39,084 bases of DNA from contig NZ_JAHKQD010000041.1 of NCBI RefSeq assembly GCF_018860915.1, positions 1 through 39,084 of the forward strand, read 5' to 3'. Made by a program: the position numbers and the translations under genes. This document shows positions 25,820 to 34,794 of this stretch, piece by piece. Under the pieces are notes generated by a model. The model did not search any database and was not told where the DNA came from. It saw nothing but the letters and a program-made list of their open reading frames with translations. This stretch comes from Colwellia sp. C2M11 (GTDB lineage Bacteria > Pseudomonadota > Gammaproteobacteria > Enterobacterales > Alteromonadaceae). Within the stretch, counting starts at the first letter, position 1; every line of letters begins with the position of its first letter.

Positions 25820-28159
25820 ATGAATAGTAACAAGTTAAATATCAGTTTAGTGGCTATATCGATAGGTTTACAGTTGAATTCATTTAGTACCTTAGCACAA
25901 GAAAATATTAGTACGGATCAGGAAATAGAACAAATTATTGTTACGGCACAACGCACAACTAAAAACTTGGAAGATATACCCGATGCGATATCAGTTGTAG
26001 CAGGCGAAGAATTAGATAAGCTGAATGTAGCGAATATGTTTGATCTTAGTGATCAGGTGCCAGGGCTAGTTGTCTCTAGTGTGCAAGGGTATCGTCCATC
26101 TATTACAATTAGAGGTGTCGGTAATGAAATACCAGATAATGCTGGAACTAAACCTGCAGTAGCATTCCATATTGATGGTATTTTTATGACTAATGATTAT
26201 GCTTTATGGTCTGATTTAGTTGATATAGATCGCGTTGAAGTACAGCGTGGTCCAGATGGTACAATTTACGGAAATAGCTCAACAGGCGGTGCTGTTAATA
26301 TTGTAACCAGTAAGCCAGAAATTAATGATAACAGTGGTTTTACAGATTTTACTTTTGGTCAATATGACACAATGAACTTTCGGAGTGGTGTCAAAATCGG
26401 ACTATCTGATAGTGTTGCTATTTCTTTATCAGCCTCTCATCGACAACATGATGGTTATAGTGAAAATAAAGCGCTAAATTCAGATAATGAACTTGATGAG
26501 AAAAATGACACAACACTACGTGGACAATTGCTTTGGCAACCCAATGATGATCTTGAACTTATGGTGCAGTATATGCAGTTTAGTTCAGATACTAACGGGC
26601 CAGCCTTAAAAGGTAATTACGATACTATAAGTGATGATCCTCGTATTATTTATCATGATACCTCAGAGTTTTATAAGCTGGATAACGAGCTTTTAGGTCT
26701 GCATTTAAATTACAATTTTGATGAAACTATATTGAAAGGAATTTTTTCTCGTCAAACATATGATATGCGTAGGCGTCTAGATATGGATCGCTCTAGTTTA
26801 ACGGCTAATGACCCTGCTCCTATAGAACTAGCGACTGACAATATACCTAATTTATTAGGTCAAATGCCTATTCAGCAGTTTATTGGTAATTTAACGCAAG
26901 AAGATACAAGCTATACCGCGGAACTGAATTTACTATCTAACTATATTAATAGCGACTTCAGTTGGAACTTAGGAGCATTCTATCTTGATACTGAAATATT
27001 CAGTAATACGCGTAATTTCTTTGATGCTGATAGAGATGGTGAAACTATTAATGAAATTATACAAGGGCCTAATATATTTGTAAATAATTCAGATATTGAC
27101 TTTGTTAATTCTGATTATCGAAACTTTAGTTCACACTCTTTTTTCGGACAAATTAGTTATGCAATTAACAATAACCTTAGCTTAACTGGTGGCTTAAGAT
27201 ATACCAAAAATACTTTTACTGATGAACGATGTAGTTTGAATTGTGTGCCAGAACGTTCGCCTATTACGAGCACACCTAGTAATAAAACGGATAATATTAC
27301 AGGTCGTGTTGCTATTGATTATAGTATTAATGAGAATGCTATGGTTTATGGCACTATTGCTACAGGTGTTAAACCAGCTGGCTCAAATAGCAGTACAGAT
27401 TTAAGGTTTTTCCCAGAGGTATTTGATCAAGAAAAAGTTACAGCATATGAGTTAGGAAGTAAAAGTAAATATTTAAATAATCAATTACAAGCGAATATTG
27501 CGGCTTTTTATTATGATTATAAAGATTATTTGTTTGAGTCTAGTGGTATTGGCCGTTTTAACTCCGGTGCATCTAACTTGCCCAAAGCAGAAATTTATGG
27601 CCTAGAGTTGGAAACGTTAGCAAATATCACTGAAAGCTTATCTGTTTCAGCAAACTTTACTTGGATGGGCTCAAAAATCACAGAAGGAAGAGATGCAATA
27701 GACCGAGCCGAAGCTGAAAATGCTTCAGTAGGCTTAATCGTATCAGGAGCTTCAAATGACGAAATCAATGCTGCTCGTGAAGCTACTGCTGTCGATCTTA
27801 CTGGTAATAAGCTAGCCAAAATCCCTGAATTTGTCGCTAATATTCGAGCTACTCATCAATATGATCTTAATAATGGTAGTATGATTCGTAGTTCACTTAG
27901 TTATAATTTTCGAGGAGACTATTATTCAAGAGTATTTAACTCAGAAATTAGAGATTTAGTTGATTCTTATAGTATGGTGAACGCTAATATCGCATTTTTT
28001 CCTGCACAAAGTAGTTGGACTGTAGCATTAAATATTCAAAACTTATTTGACAAAGATGCTATCTCCTCATTGCACACTGATACCTTTGGTATTGGTGTAA
28101 CAAGTGCACAATATTTACCTCCAAGAGTTGTTAGCTTAACAATGAAATATGAGTTCTAA
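25820..28159 (+). CDS. TonB-dependent outer-membrane receptor
   Basis: A 779-residue TonB-gated barrel. It has a signal peptide ending STLA, a TonB-box-like segment IEQIIVTAQRT, and a plug (IPDAISVVAGEEL, SITIRGVGNE, FHIDGIFMTND, DRVEVQRGPDGTIYGNSSTGGAVNIVTSKP). The barrel carries GRFNSGASNLPKAEIYGLELE and ends in YEF. The text is of the large Caulobacter/sphingomonad-type TBDT group that imports varied organic nutrients, so iron need not be the ligand. CGGAG precedes the ATG. It is divergent from the exported 5'-nucleotidase, so a nucleotide-derived or phosphate-ester ligand is possible, but this is only context. A terminator follows. Confidence 0.92.
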   Translation: MNSNKLNISLVAISIGLQLNSFSTLAQENISTDQEIEQIIVTAQRTTKNLEDIPDAISVVAGEELDKLNVANMFDLSDQVPGLVVSSVQGYRPSITIRGVGNEIPDNAGTKPAVAFHIDGIFMTNDYALWSDLVDIDRVEVQRGPDGTIYGNSSTGGAVNIVTSKPEINDNSGFTDFTFGQYDTMNFRSGVKIGLSDSVAISLSASHRQHDGYSENKALNSDNELDEKNDTTLRGQLLWQPNDDLELMVQYMQFSSDTNGPALKGNYDTISDDPRIIYHDTSEFYKLDNELLGLHLNYNFDETILKGIFSRQTYDMRRRLDMDRSSLTANDPAPIELATDNIPNLLGQMPIQQFIGNLTQEDTSYTAELNLLSNYINSDFSWNLGAFYLDTEIFSNTRNFFDADRDGETINEIIQGPNIFVNNSDIDFVNSDYRNFSSHSFFGQISYAINNNLSLTGGLRYTKNTFTDERCSLNCVPERSPITSTPSNKTDNITGRVAIDYSINENAMVYGTIATGVKPAGSNSSTDLRFFPEVFDQEKVTAYELGSKSKYLNNQLQANIAAFYYDYKDYLFESSGIGRFNSGASNLPKAEIYGLELETLANITESLSVSANFTWMGSKITEGRDAIDRAEAENASVGLIVSGASNDEINAAREATAVDLTGNKLAKIPEFVANIRATHQYDLNNGSMIRSSLSYNFRGDYYSRVFNSEIRDLVDSYSMVNANIAFFPAQSSWTVALNIQNLFDKDAISSLHTDTFGIGVTSAQYLPPRVVSLTMKYEF

Positions 28160-28266
28160 GAATATGATCCGTTAAATATAATTATTTTATTGGAAATATT
28201 TAAGCGCTTTATATTCTCATATTTATAAAGAGGTTAGTTCGCTTAATATTTCATGTTTTTATAATG

Positions 28267-28297
28267 CGTTTACTTGATTTCAGGTAAACGTTTTTTA
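28267..28297 (+). terminator. Rho-independent terminator after the second TonB receptor
   Basis: CGTTTAC (28267-28273) pairs with GTAAACG (28284-28290), followed directly by a six-base T run. It serves the receptor gene on the plus strand and separates it from the convergent lipoprotein gene. Confidence 0.75.
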
Positions 28298-28366
28298 TTA
28301 TCTAGACAATAATGTCAGACTAAACTTCCACTGCCCGCTGAAGATCCAAAACTATCATTCATCTAT

Positions 28367-29290
28367 TTAGTGTAATTCTAATGCTTTCAGCAGATTAGTT
28401 AACGACTTTGATAGTTTATAATCTTCTAATGGCTTAACACGCGAAAGAGTGAAGTTTCCATTACTAATAAGCCGTTCCGGATAACGTTCAAATCGCTGTT
28501 CAAAGTCGCCTTGAATCAAATCATTTAGAGGATATCTTAAGGTTATTTCGCTAGCAAAAATAGCCCCTTGCAGTTTAGTGCTTAATTCACCATCATTTTG
28601 CTGTAACCAATCGGGGTTAAAATTCATTCTTGCTGGGTATGGTAGCCCAGGCGTATAAACCGTAAAAGTTGCTAGTTGCCCAGGTTGATAGTCCAATGTA
28701 GCAAACTTTAATTGATCTTCATTTGAAATTTCGAGTATTCCACTCCAGTAGCCAAACCGTTCATTTTTATGTGTTGAGCTTATCGTGGTTAACTTTTCTG
28801 TTTCTTGCGCAATAAATCGCTCAGGTGTTGTTTCAACATTAATTATTTTTAGTCCGTAGTTTAAGCTGTATATTTCTCCTGATCCTAGCTTAACGGCTTC
28901 TGTCACTAGATAGTCCTGATCTAAAAATTTTGTAAGAATAATTTTTAATGGTAGTTTCTCATCTGCTGTGTGGGTATAAATATGGCAGTTAAACTCATCA
29001 CATTCTATATCTTCATTTGTGAACGAGACACTTTTTTGGAACTGCATACCTGATGCAATATTATATGAAATTAAACTATGCTGGTTGTTAGACATAATTT
29101 TCAATACTTTAAATTCTGTTCCTGAACGGCTAATTCCTTCCCAAGTGCCAATGGGAACGGTTTTTTTTACGTTGTGTGGATGACTATTCTTTGTTGCGTT
29201 CTCTAAGCTGTGTTTTTGTTGATAATCTTTACTTGGTTGCGAGGTGCAGCCTATGATACTCATCAAAACAATAATAATGAATATTTTCAA
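28367..29290 (-). CDS. Hypothetical lipoprotein with two similar halves
   Basis: 307 residues, family not recognised. The N-terminus is a lipoprotein signal (MKIFIIIVLMSIIGCTSQPS) with C15 as the lipid-bearing cysteine. The rest is beta-rich and seems to contain a repeated unit: IGTWEGISRSGTEFKVLKI and FGYWSGILEISNEDQLKFA each begin a block of about 110 residues with parallel strand text. Start is TTG at 29288-29290 with AGGAA upstream; no in-frame ATG lies before the signal helix. It converges on the TonB receptor. It may be an envelope component of the nearby uptake genes, but nothing in the sequence proves it. Confidence 0.7.
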   Translation of the reverse strand: MKIFIIIVLMSIIGCTSQPSKDYQQKHSLENATKNSHPHNVKKTVPIGTWEGISRSGTEFKVLKIMSNNQHSLISYNIASGMQFQKSVSFTNEDIECDEFNCHIYTHTADEKLPLKIILTKFLDQDYLVTEAVKLGSGEIYSLNYGLKIINVETTPERFIAQETEKLTTISSTHKNERFGYWSGILEISNEDQLKFATLDYQPGQLATFTVYTPGLPYPARMNFNPDWLQQNDGELSTKLQGAIFASEITLRYPLNDLIQGDFEQRFERYPERLISNGNFTLSRVKPLEDYKLSKSLTNLLKALELH

Positions 29291-29706
29291 TAGTATTCCT
29301 AATGTTTAGCTTTCTTGAAAACCTGAGTTTAATACGTTGTTAATAACACCTTCAACGCTTATTTTACTTATTTAAATATTAAACAATAAAGCAATAAAAT
29401 TAGGGGTAGCAATAACTGCTTTGTCATATTATTGGCCAAAGTAAATGTTATTTACTGCATTATTTAACAAGCATTTAGTAATGACTAAGTAATAATAAGT
29501 AGCATCGCTAAATGTCAGAGTTTCTTCAATTATTCACCGTTAAATCTTACTAAAGAATTCTCTAAAAAACAGTTCAAAAAGTAATGACATTATGCAAATT
29601 AGGTAGATAATAACCATACAATAGTTACTTTATTTCATAGAGATAACAAATATTCTTTGTAATAAAGTTCCTTTATTAATAAATACTACATAAAAAAGCA
29701 GTTACG
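29291..29706. other. Gene-free divergent region before the permease
   Basis: About 416 AT-rich bases between the divergent lipoprotein and permease genes. No coding frame or strong hairpin is evident. A partial TTGGCCAAAGTA (29432-29443) weakly recalls the dispersed repeat start. The permease start lacks a strong Shine-Dalgarno (AGCAG only). Confidence 0.5.
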
Positions 29707-31032
29707 ATGAATTTAAAAACAGAATCCTCCTTAGAAAAAAAAGCATTTGGTTTATGGAGTGCGGTATTTTTAGGTATAGGCTCCATGGTTGGTGCGGGAA
29801 TTTTTATTGTTATTGGAGAAGCCGGTGTAATTGCCGGAAATCTAGTTACTTTCTCTTTTGCTATTGCCGCAGTTATCGCATTATTTTGTGGTTACTCATT
29901 AAGTAAACTTGCTGTTCGTTACCCAAGCCGGGGCGGTATCGTAGAATATCTTACACATGGTTACGGCGAAGGCGTATTCTCGGGCGCGCTTGGTGTACTA
30001 TTTTACTTCGCCCAATTAGTTGCCATAGCAGCCGTGTGTAAGTCGTTTGGCACATATGCAGCAACCTACTTCCCAAATAGTGATAGTAATTTAATTCTTA
30101 ATATATTTGCCGTTTCTATACTGTCTTTTTTTGTCATTATTAACTTTATTGGCGCCTCAATTGTCGCTAAAGCTGAAAATATAATTGTGGTTATTAAACT
30201 ACTCGCGTTAATTATTTTTACTGTAATAGCATTATTTTATATTCAACCTGCGCGCCTAACATTAGCCAATGCGCCAGCGACTTTACATGTTTTTTATGCC
30301 TTAGGATTAACATTTTTTGCCTTCCAAGGATTTAGCGTTATTACTAACAGCGTTGAAGATATGGAGAGCCCTGAAAAAACGATGCTTAAGGCGATGATTA
30401 TTGCCATTGCTCTTGTTACTGTTTTGTATATAGCCGTTGCTCTCGCCGTTTTTGGTAACCTTTCTTTAGCAACTATTATAGAAGATAAAGATTATGCTTT
30501 AGCTGAAGCGGTTCGCCCTGCACTAGGTGAATGGGGATTCAAAATTATAGCCATCACAGCGTTACTTGCTACCGCATCAGCGATTAATGCTACCCTGTAT
30601 GCGGTAACGCAAATTGGCTACACGTTAGCAAAAGAAGGTAACTTACCTGAAGTATATGAATACCATATTTTTAATAACACAGAAGGGTTGTTAATTTCTG
30701 CATTACTTATAGTCCCAATGATTTTATTGTTCGACTTAAGTCAAATTGCCAGCATAGCGGCTATCTCGGTATTACTGATACAAGGATTTACGCATACAGG
30801 TCATTTATTTAAAATCAAAGAAACTAACGCCAAAATATTCTGCGTTATCGCTGCCGTTGTTGGGTCTTTTGGTGCCGCACTTTTTGCAATTGCCTATTCA
30901 TCTCAATCAATGCCGAATATTGTTTATTATATTCTTTCAATTTTCTTTATCGCGTTTATGTTCGAAGTAATCATGCGTTTGTATACAAATAGGGTTATAC
31001 AAAAACAGATAGTATCCACAGATGAAAAATAA
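29707..31032 (+). CDS. APC superfamily amino-acid permease
   Basis: This inner-membrane transporter of 441 residues has about twelve hydrophobic segments. The first helix carries the APC signature GLWSAVFLGIGSMVGAGIF, whose unwound GSMVGAG loop binds substrate backbone. Helix six carries LGLTFFAFQGFSVITNSVEDM, the other half of the site. SKLAVRYPSRGGIVEYL also fits the family. The likely substrate is an amino acid or polyamine, not determinable here. A 15-bp hairpin follows at 31079-31118, so it is probably monocistronic. Confidence 0.88.
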   Translation: MNLKTESSLEKKAFGLWSAVFLGIGSMVGAGIFIVIGEAGVIAGNLVTFSFAIAAVIALFCGYSLSKLAVRYPSRGGIVEYLTHGYGEGVFSGALGVLFYFAQLVAIAAVCKSFGTYAATYFPNSDSNLILNIFAVSILSFFVIINFIGASIVAKAENIIVVIKLLALIIFTVIALFYIQPARLTLANAPATLHVFYALGLTFFAFQGFSVITNSVEDMESPEKTMLKAMIIAIALVTVLYIAVALAVFGNLSLATIIEDKDYALAEAVRPALGEWGFKIIAITALLATASAINATLYAVTQIGYTLAKEGNLPEVYEYHIFNNTEGLLISALLIVPMILLFDLSQIASIAAISVLLIQGFTHTGHLFKIKETNAKIFCVIAAVVGSFGAALFAIAYSSQSMPNIVYYILSIFFIAFMFEVIMRLYTNRVIQKQIVSTDEK

Positions 31033-31078
31033 AAAGCACTCATAATACAAAGTAATAAAGCAATTAATACTAACGTTT

Positions 31079-31118
31079 ATAATTACTTATATTGTTCTTC
31101 AATAATATAAGTAATTAT
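31079..31118 (+). terminator. AT-rich hairpin after the permease gene
   Basis: Perfect 15-bp arms ATAATTACTTATATT (31079-31093) and AATATAAGTAATTAT (31104-31118) around a 10-base loop. It is AT-rich with no long T-tract, so terminator function is likely but not certain. Confidence 0.55.
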
Positions 31119-31195
31119 CACTATTTATTTGATCTTAAATTAGCTTTCGTACGTATAGGTTTTATTATGAAACTAAACGTTGAGTATAAAATAAA

Positions 31196-31858
31196 TTGCG
31201 ACATTTAAATTACCTCGAATTAGTGAATATGGCAGACAGCTATAGAGCTAAACTGATAAACAGTTTATCTGGTTTTAAAAGTGCTAACCTTATTGGCACC
31301 GTCAATAAACAAGGCCAAACTAACTTAGCAATGTTTAGCTCTGTTGTTCATCTTGGTGCCTCCCCTGCACTCATCGGTTTTATTACCAGACCACACATAG
31401 TTACCCGACATACTTTAGAAAACATTCTGCAAACCAAGCAATATACAATTAATCAAGTAAATAAAAATATTTGGCGTTCAGCTCATCAGACATCAGCACG
31501 TTACGATGCAGATCAATGCGAGTTTAAACACACAGGGCTAACACCTATGTTTATTGATGAAGTTAACGCCCCTTTTGTTAAAGAAAGCCTGTTAAAGTAT
31601 GCGTTAACACTTGAAGAAATAATACCTGTTGCGGCAAACAACACCCAATTAGTCATAGGTAAAGTAACAAATATTATTTGTGAGCCACACGCGATTCGAA
31701 AAGACGGTTACATTGATATTGAATCGTTAGAAACGGTTAGTATTTCCGGATTAGATAGCTACCACGTAACTGAGCGGCTATCTCGATTAAGTTATGCAAA
31801 AAAAGACAAGTTACCAGAAGATCTTTCTATCGACGGTGATAGATTGAGTAAACAATAA
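31196..31858 (+). CDS. Flavin reductase-like domain protein (FMN-binding split barrel)
   Basis: A 220-residue protein of the flavin reductase-like/DIM6-NTAB group, probably binding FMN and reducing it or a small substrate. Family text includes INSLSGFKSANLIGTVNKQGQTNLAMFSS, PALIGFITRPHIVTRHTLENI and KQYTINQV. The start is TTG at 31196-31198, giving MRHLNYLELVN, which matches the RHL start I recall for homologues; an internal ATG at 31229 would trim 11 conserved residues. No clear Shine-Dalgarno is seen. It is followed 145 bp later by the DCC-family gene; a shared transcript is possible. Confidence 0.78.
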   Translation: MRHLNYLELVNMADSYRAKLINSLSGFKSANLIGTVNKQGQTNLAMFSSVVHLGASPALIGFITRPHIVTRHTLENILQTKQYTINQVNKNIWRSAHQTSARYDADQCEFKHTGLTPMFIDEVNAPFVKESLLKYALTLEEIIPVAANNTQLVIGKVTNIICEPHAIRKDGYIDIESLETVSISGLDSYHVTERLSRLSYAKKDKLPEDLSIDGDRLSKQ

Positions 31859-32003
31859 ATATACCATCGGTAATGAAATATTAACAATAAATTGCATTAC
31901 CGGATCGTTATTTTCGATGTATATACTAGATGCATAACTGCACTTAATATTTGATGTAGCTGATATCAATTTAACTATTTGATGACCTTGTTTGGAGATA
32001 AAC

Positions 32004-32429
32004 ATGCTTAACATTTTTTATGATGGTAACTGCCCCTTATGCGCCGCAGAAATGAGTCATCTTAAAAATTTTGATACCAATAATTTAATTACCTTAGTTG
32101 ATATACACCAACCAGACTTTGAAGCTCTATACCCTAATGTACAATTTTCTGATGCAATGAAAATACTCCACGGATATTATAACGGGCAAGTTTTATTAGG
32201 ATTAGAAGTTACCCACAGAGCATGGACTCTGGTTGGAAAAGGTTTTTGGGTTGCGCCACTTAATTGGCCAGTGATTAAAACAGTGAGTCATTGGGTCTAT
32301 TTAGGCTTAGCTAAATATAGACATCAAATTTCATCATTTTTAGCTAAAACATTTAATATGAAAACCATTGATTGCGGTACGGGTACTTGTAACGCAAAAA
32401 CGTTAAATAATCATAATAAAAAGCACTAA
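32004..32429 (+). CDS. DCC family protein (DUF393), thiol-disulfide oxidoreductase-like
   Basis: 141 residues with the family signature YDGNCPLC near the N-terminus: D7, C10 and C13 form the DxxCxxC motif of DCC proteins, a thioredoxin-like group of uncertain substrate. LHGYYNGQVLLGLEVTHRAW and KGFWVAPLNWPVIKTVSHWVY match the family's later half. The ATG at 32004 has GGAG six bases upstream; an in-frame TTG 12 bases earlier is rejected. The stop codon lies inside the 5' arm of the terminator at 32421-32503. Confidence 0.88.
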   Translation: MLNIFYDGNCPLCAAEMSHLKNFDTNNLITLVDIHQPDFEALYPNVQFSDAMKILHGYYNGQVLLGLEVTHRAWTLVGKGFWVAPLNWPVIKTVSHWVYLGLAKYRHQISSFLAKTFNMKTIDCGTGTCNAKTLNNHNKKH

Positions 32430-32509
32430 AGTAGTATAAACGCAACTGCTTTAGTGCTTTAGTGCTTTAGTGCTTTAGTGCTTTAGTGCTTTAGTGCTTT
32501 AGTGCTTTA
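32421..32509 (+). terminator. Terminator whose 3' arm is expanded into an 8-bp tandem repeat
   Basis: The 5' arm AAGCACTAAAG (32421-32431, overlapping the stop codon of the DCC-family gene) pairs with CTTTAGTGCTT starting at 32449. From 32448 the unit GCTTTAGT is repeated seven times perfectly (32448-32503), then a partial copy and a short A run. The single 5' arm could pair with any of several copies. The unit looks like slippage expansion of the original 3' arm. Confidence 0.8.
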
Positions 32510-32570
32510 AAAAGTATCCCATCCTGAAATTATTTTAAACAGTGATGTCAGTAAATTGATGCTAAACAAA

Positions 32571-32816
32571 CTATTTCCACCCCATAAGCCATTTATCACG
32601 CAACTTTAGCTCACGCCAGTCAATATTATATTCGTTCTTGGTCATTACGGCTTCTATCACGCATTCAATCACGTTTTGCTGTTCATCAAACTTAACTACA
32701 GTGATAACAAAATGCTTTTCTTTTTTTGTCACCTCAACCTTAGTCCACTTACTGTGTATCAGTGCTTTGGGATTAATCTTATTTATGTGCTTTGTCTTTA
32801 TATGCTCAGCGTTCAT
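32571..32816 (-). CDS. TIGR02450-type small Trp-rich protein
   Basis: An 81-residue protein of unknown function. The core INPKALIHSKWTKVEV, KEKHFVITVVKFDEQQNV, IEAVMTKNEYNIDWRELK and DKWLMGWK matches the small Trp-rich family, with tryptophans at conserved spots. No signal or membrane segment. The N-terminus (MNAEHIKTKHINK) is a little longer than usual, and the ribosome-binding site is weak (GGGCAC). It lies downstream of hemH on the same strand (48-bp gap) and may be read with it. Confidence 0.82.
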   Translation of the reverse strand: MNAEHIKTKHINKINPKALIHSKWTKVEVTKKEKHFVITVVKFDEQQNVIECVIEAVMTKNEYNIDWRELKLRDKWLMGWK

Positions 32817-32864
32817 ATACTTGTGCCCATACGTTTGGTGTTATTACAATTTAGCTTGTTAAAA

Positions 32865-33944
32865 TTAATCCTTCGCACCTAACGTTGTCGCTAATTCAAA
32901 ACGTTGAGCTGTGTCACTATTAACAGACCAACCTTGTAAATGTTGTTCTACTAGTTTCGCCATCATTTCAATATGAGTTGATTCTGCATTCAGCGCAGGA
33001 ATATACTCGTACCTTTCACCGCCTGCTTCCATAAAGTAGTCACGATTTTCGATACCGATTTCTTCAATGGTTTCTAAACAGTCTGCTGAAAAACCTGGGC
33101 AAACTAATTGCACTGATTTAACGCCTTGTTGCGCTAACTCTATCAATGTTTTGTCTGTGTAGGGTTGCAACCATTCTTCACGGCCAAAGCGTGATTGAAA
33201 ACTAACTAGGTACTCATCTTCATTCAAGCCTAAGTTTTCTGCGAGTAATCGAGACGTTTTATAACACTCACAATGATACGGGTCACCATTAAGCAGATAA
33301 CGTTTTGGAATGCCGTGGTAAGTGAAAATCAACTTGTCTGCCCGGCCATTACTTTCCCAATGTTGACGAATTTTGTCTGCTACAGCTTCAATATACTCAG
33401 GAAAATCATGATAATGGTTAATAAAGCGTAATTCTGGTATTAAACGTTTTTTAGCTAAACTTGCTGCTACGGCATCAAAAGTAGATGCTGTGGTAGAAGC
33501 ACAATATTGCGGATAAAGCGGTAACACTAATAATTTACGTACGCCTTGATTTAGCATGTTATCAATCACTGAATCGATGGAAGGTGAGCCATAACGCATG
33601 GCAAATTCAACAACTATATTCTCGCCATATTTTTGCTTTAGTACTTTATTCAACCCATCACTTTGATCTTGAGTATGAAATAATAACGGTGAGCCACGCT
33701 CTGTCCAAACAGTACTATACGCTTTAGCAGAACGTTTTGGACGAATATTTAAAATAACCAAGTTAAGGATCATCCACCACAGCAAGCGCGGAGTCTCAAC
33801 AACACGTGGATCTGACAAAAATTCTCGTAAATATCTTTTTAACTCAGTTTTTTTAGGCGCGTCAGGTGTGCCTAAATTAGTAATCAGTATTCCAATCTTA
33901 TCTTGTTGTTTATGGGTGAAGCTGGAATTTCCTTGATATTTCAT
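32865..33944 (-). CDS. hemH: Ferrochelatase
   Basis: It inserts ferrous iron into protoporphyrin IX, the last step of heme synthesis, in the cytosol or at the inner membrane face. From ATG at 33942-33944 there are 359 residues. KIGILITNLGTPDAP, RYLREFLSDPRVVE, LPLYPQYCASTTASTFDAV, FTYHGIPKRYL with the catalytic histidine, FQSRFGREEWLQPYTDKTL and CPGFSADCLETIEEI with the conserved glutamate are all present. An upstream in-frame ATG at 34016 has no ribosome-binding site and would add 24 atypical residues. The CbiX-like gene lies 143 bp upstream on the same strand. Confidence 0.95.
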   Translation of the reverse strand: MKYQGNSSFTHKQQDKIGILITNLGTPDAPKKTELKRYLREFLSDPRVVETPRLLWWMILNLVILNIRPKRSAKAYSTVWTERGSPLLFHTQDQSDGLNKVLKQKYGENIVVEFAMRYGSPSIDSVIDNMLNQGVRKLLVLPLYPQYCASTTASTFDAVAASLAKKRLIPELRFINHYHDFPEYIEAVADKIRQHWESNGRADKLIFTYHGIPKRYLLNGDPYHCECYKTSRLLAENLGLNEDEYLVSFQSRFGREEWLQPYTDKTLIELAQQGVKSVQLVCPGFSADCLETIEEIGIENRDYFMEAGGERYEYIPALNAESTHIEMMAKLVEQHLQGWSVNSDTAQRFELATTLGAKD

Positions 33945-34050
33945 TTGTTTACTCAGTATGATTTGAAAATAATAAATTAACGATAATGAGACTTTAACAT
34001 TACTTGCATGACTCATTAACGCTAGATAAAAATAAGTATTAGTTAAAGTA

Positions 34051-34079
34051 ACATATGCATAGATAACGTATGTATATGT
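34051..34079 (-). terminator. Short hairpin after the CbiX-like gene
   Basis: ACATATGCATA (34051-34061) pairs with TATGTATATGT (34069-34079) with one G-T mismatch. It lies 8 bases beyond the CbiX-like stop on the minus strand. There is no strong T-tract, so termination would be weak and hemH could receive read-through. Confidence 0.4.
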
Positions 34080-34087
34080 TATTTTAA

Positions 34088-34468
34088 TTAAGCCATGTTA
34101 GTTACAGTAGTATTTGCAGAGGCAATTAACAAATCCATAATAAGTGGTGAAGCCCCTATATGCGGCGCAACATTTATTCCAATATCTGGGTATAACGCCC
34201 TTGTTTCATTAATCATACTTGGAATATCTTCAATAACATGACGCCCAGAATTTAAAAAATAAGGCAGTACAATAATTGATGTTGCGCCATCATCAACACA
34301 TAGCTTTATACCATCAGGTATTAAAGGTGCTGATAATTCTAAAAAAGCGGCATGAATAATAGTGTATTGCGCTGAACATTGGCTTTTTAATTTTTCGGCT
34401 AATATAGCAACTTCTTCATTAGATTGTTTTCTTCGGCTGCCATGAGCCACTAGTAATAATGCTTTCAT
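34088..34468 (-). CDS. CbiX/SirB-like small chelatase (sirohydrochlorin cobalto/ferrochelatase family)
   Basis: A 126-residue single-domain class II chelatase. The N-terminal LLLVAHGSRRKQSNEEV carries the metal-binding histidine H9, and FLNSGRHVIEDIPSMI carries the second histidine. Family members insert Co or Fe into sirohydrochlorin on the way to cobalamin or siroheme. No other cobalamin or siroheme gene is in the window, but it sits upstream of ferrochelatase on the same strand. AGGAC precedes the ATG. The C-terminus (ASANTTVTNMA) is not conserved family text. Confidence 0.85.
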   Translation of the reverse strand: MKALLLVAHGSRRKQSNEEVAILAEKLKSQCSAQYTIIHAAFLELSAPLIPDGIKLCVDDGATSIIVLPYFLNSGRHVIEDIPSMINETRALYPDIGINVAPHIGASPLIMDLLIASANTTVTNMA

Positions 34469-34794
34469 AAAACGTCCTAATAAACCTGAATTCGTCTTTA
34501 AACTTATCTTTGAATTAGTTTTAATAATGTATTACTACTTATACGGTTGATGCGCTATTTTAGTTCAATGCCAAGTCCATTAATTTAAAGCTTACTTAAA
34601 AAAATCGACAATCGCTTTTACTAATCGCAACAAGCATTAGCCGAAAATACATTACCTAATAAACCATTAGCCACAAAAAAACCCGATTTATAGTCGGGTT
34701 TTTAGGTTTACCTGCTTCGTATTCAATGTTTTTATATAAAACACCCGTGAAGCAGAATACTGATATACCAATCGCTAGGTTAGGCTAATTTCAG
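34469..34794 (-). terminator. Intergenic region with a strong terminator for the PpiC-type gene
   Basis: The only feature I see is a hairpin at 34675-34703: AAAACCCGA pairs with TCGGGTTTT around TTTATAG. It has A and T runs on both flanks, so it works in either direction. On the minus strand it terminates the PpiC-type gene about 90 bp after its stop. The word CCAAGTCCATTAA (34571-34583) also occurs at 16438-16450. Confidence 0.75.

Noticed and set aside
32448..32509. Tandem repeat considered as a CRISPR array
   Set aside because: The unit is 8 bp with no spacers and pairs with the adjacent arm AAGCACTAAAG, so it is an expanded terminator arm.
32638..32882. Two plus-strand frames of 68-74 codons
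   Set aside because: Both are antisense to the TIGR02450-type gene, whose family match is clear.
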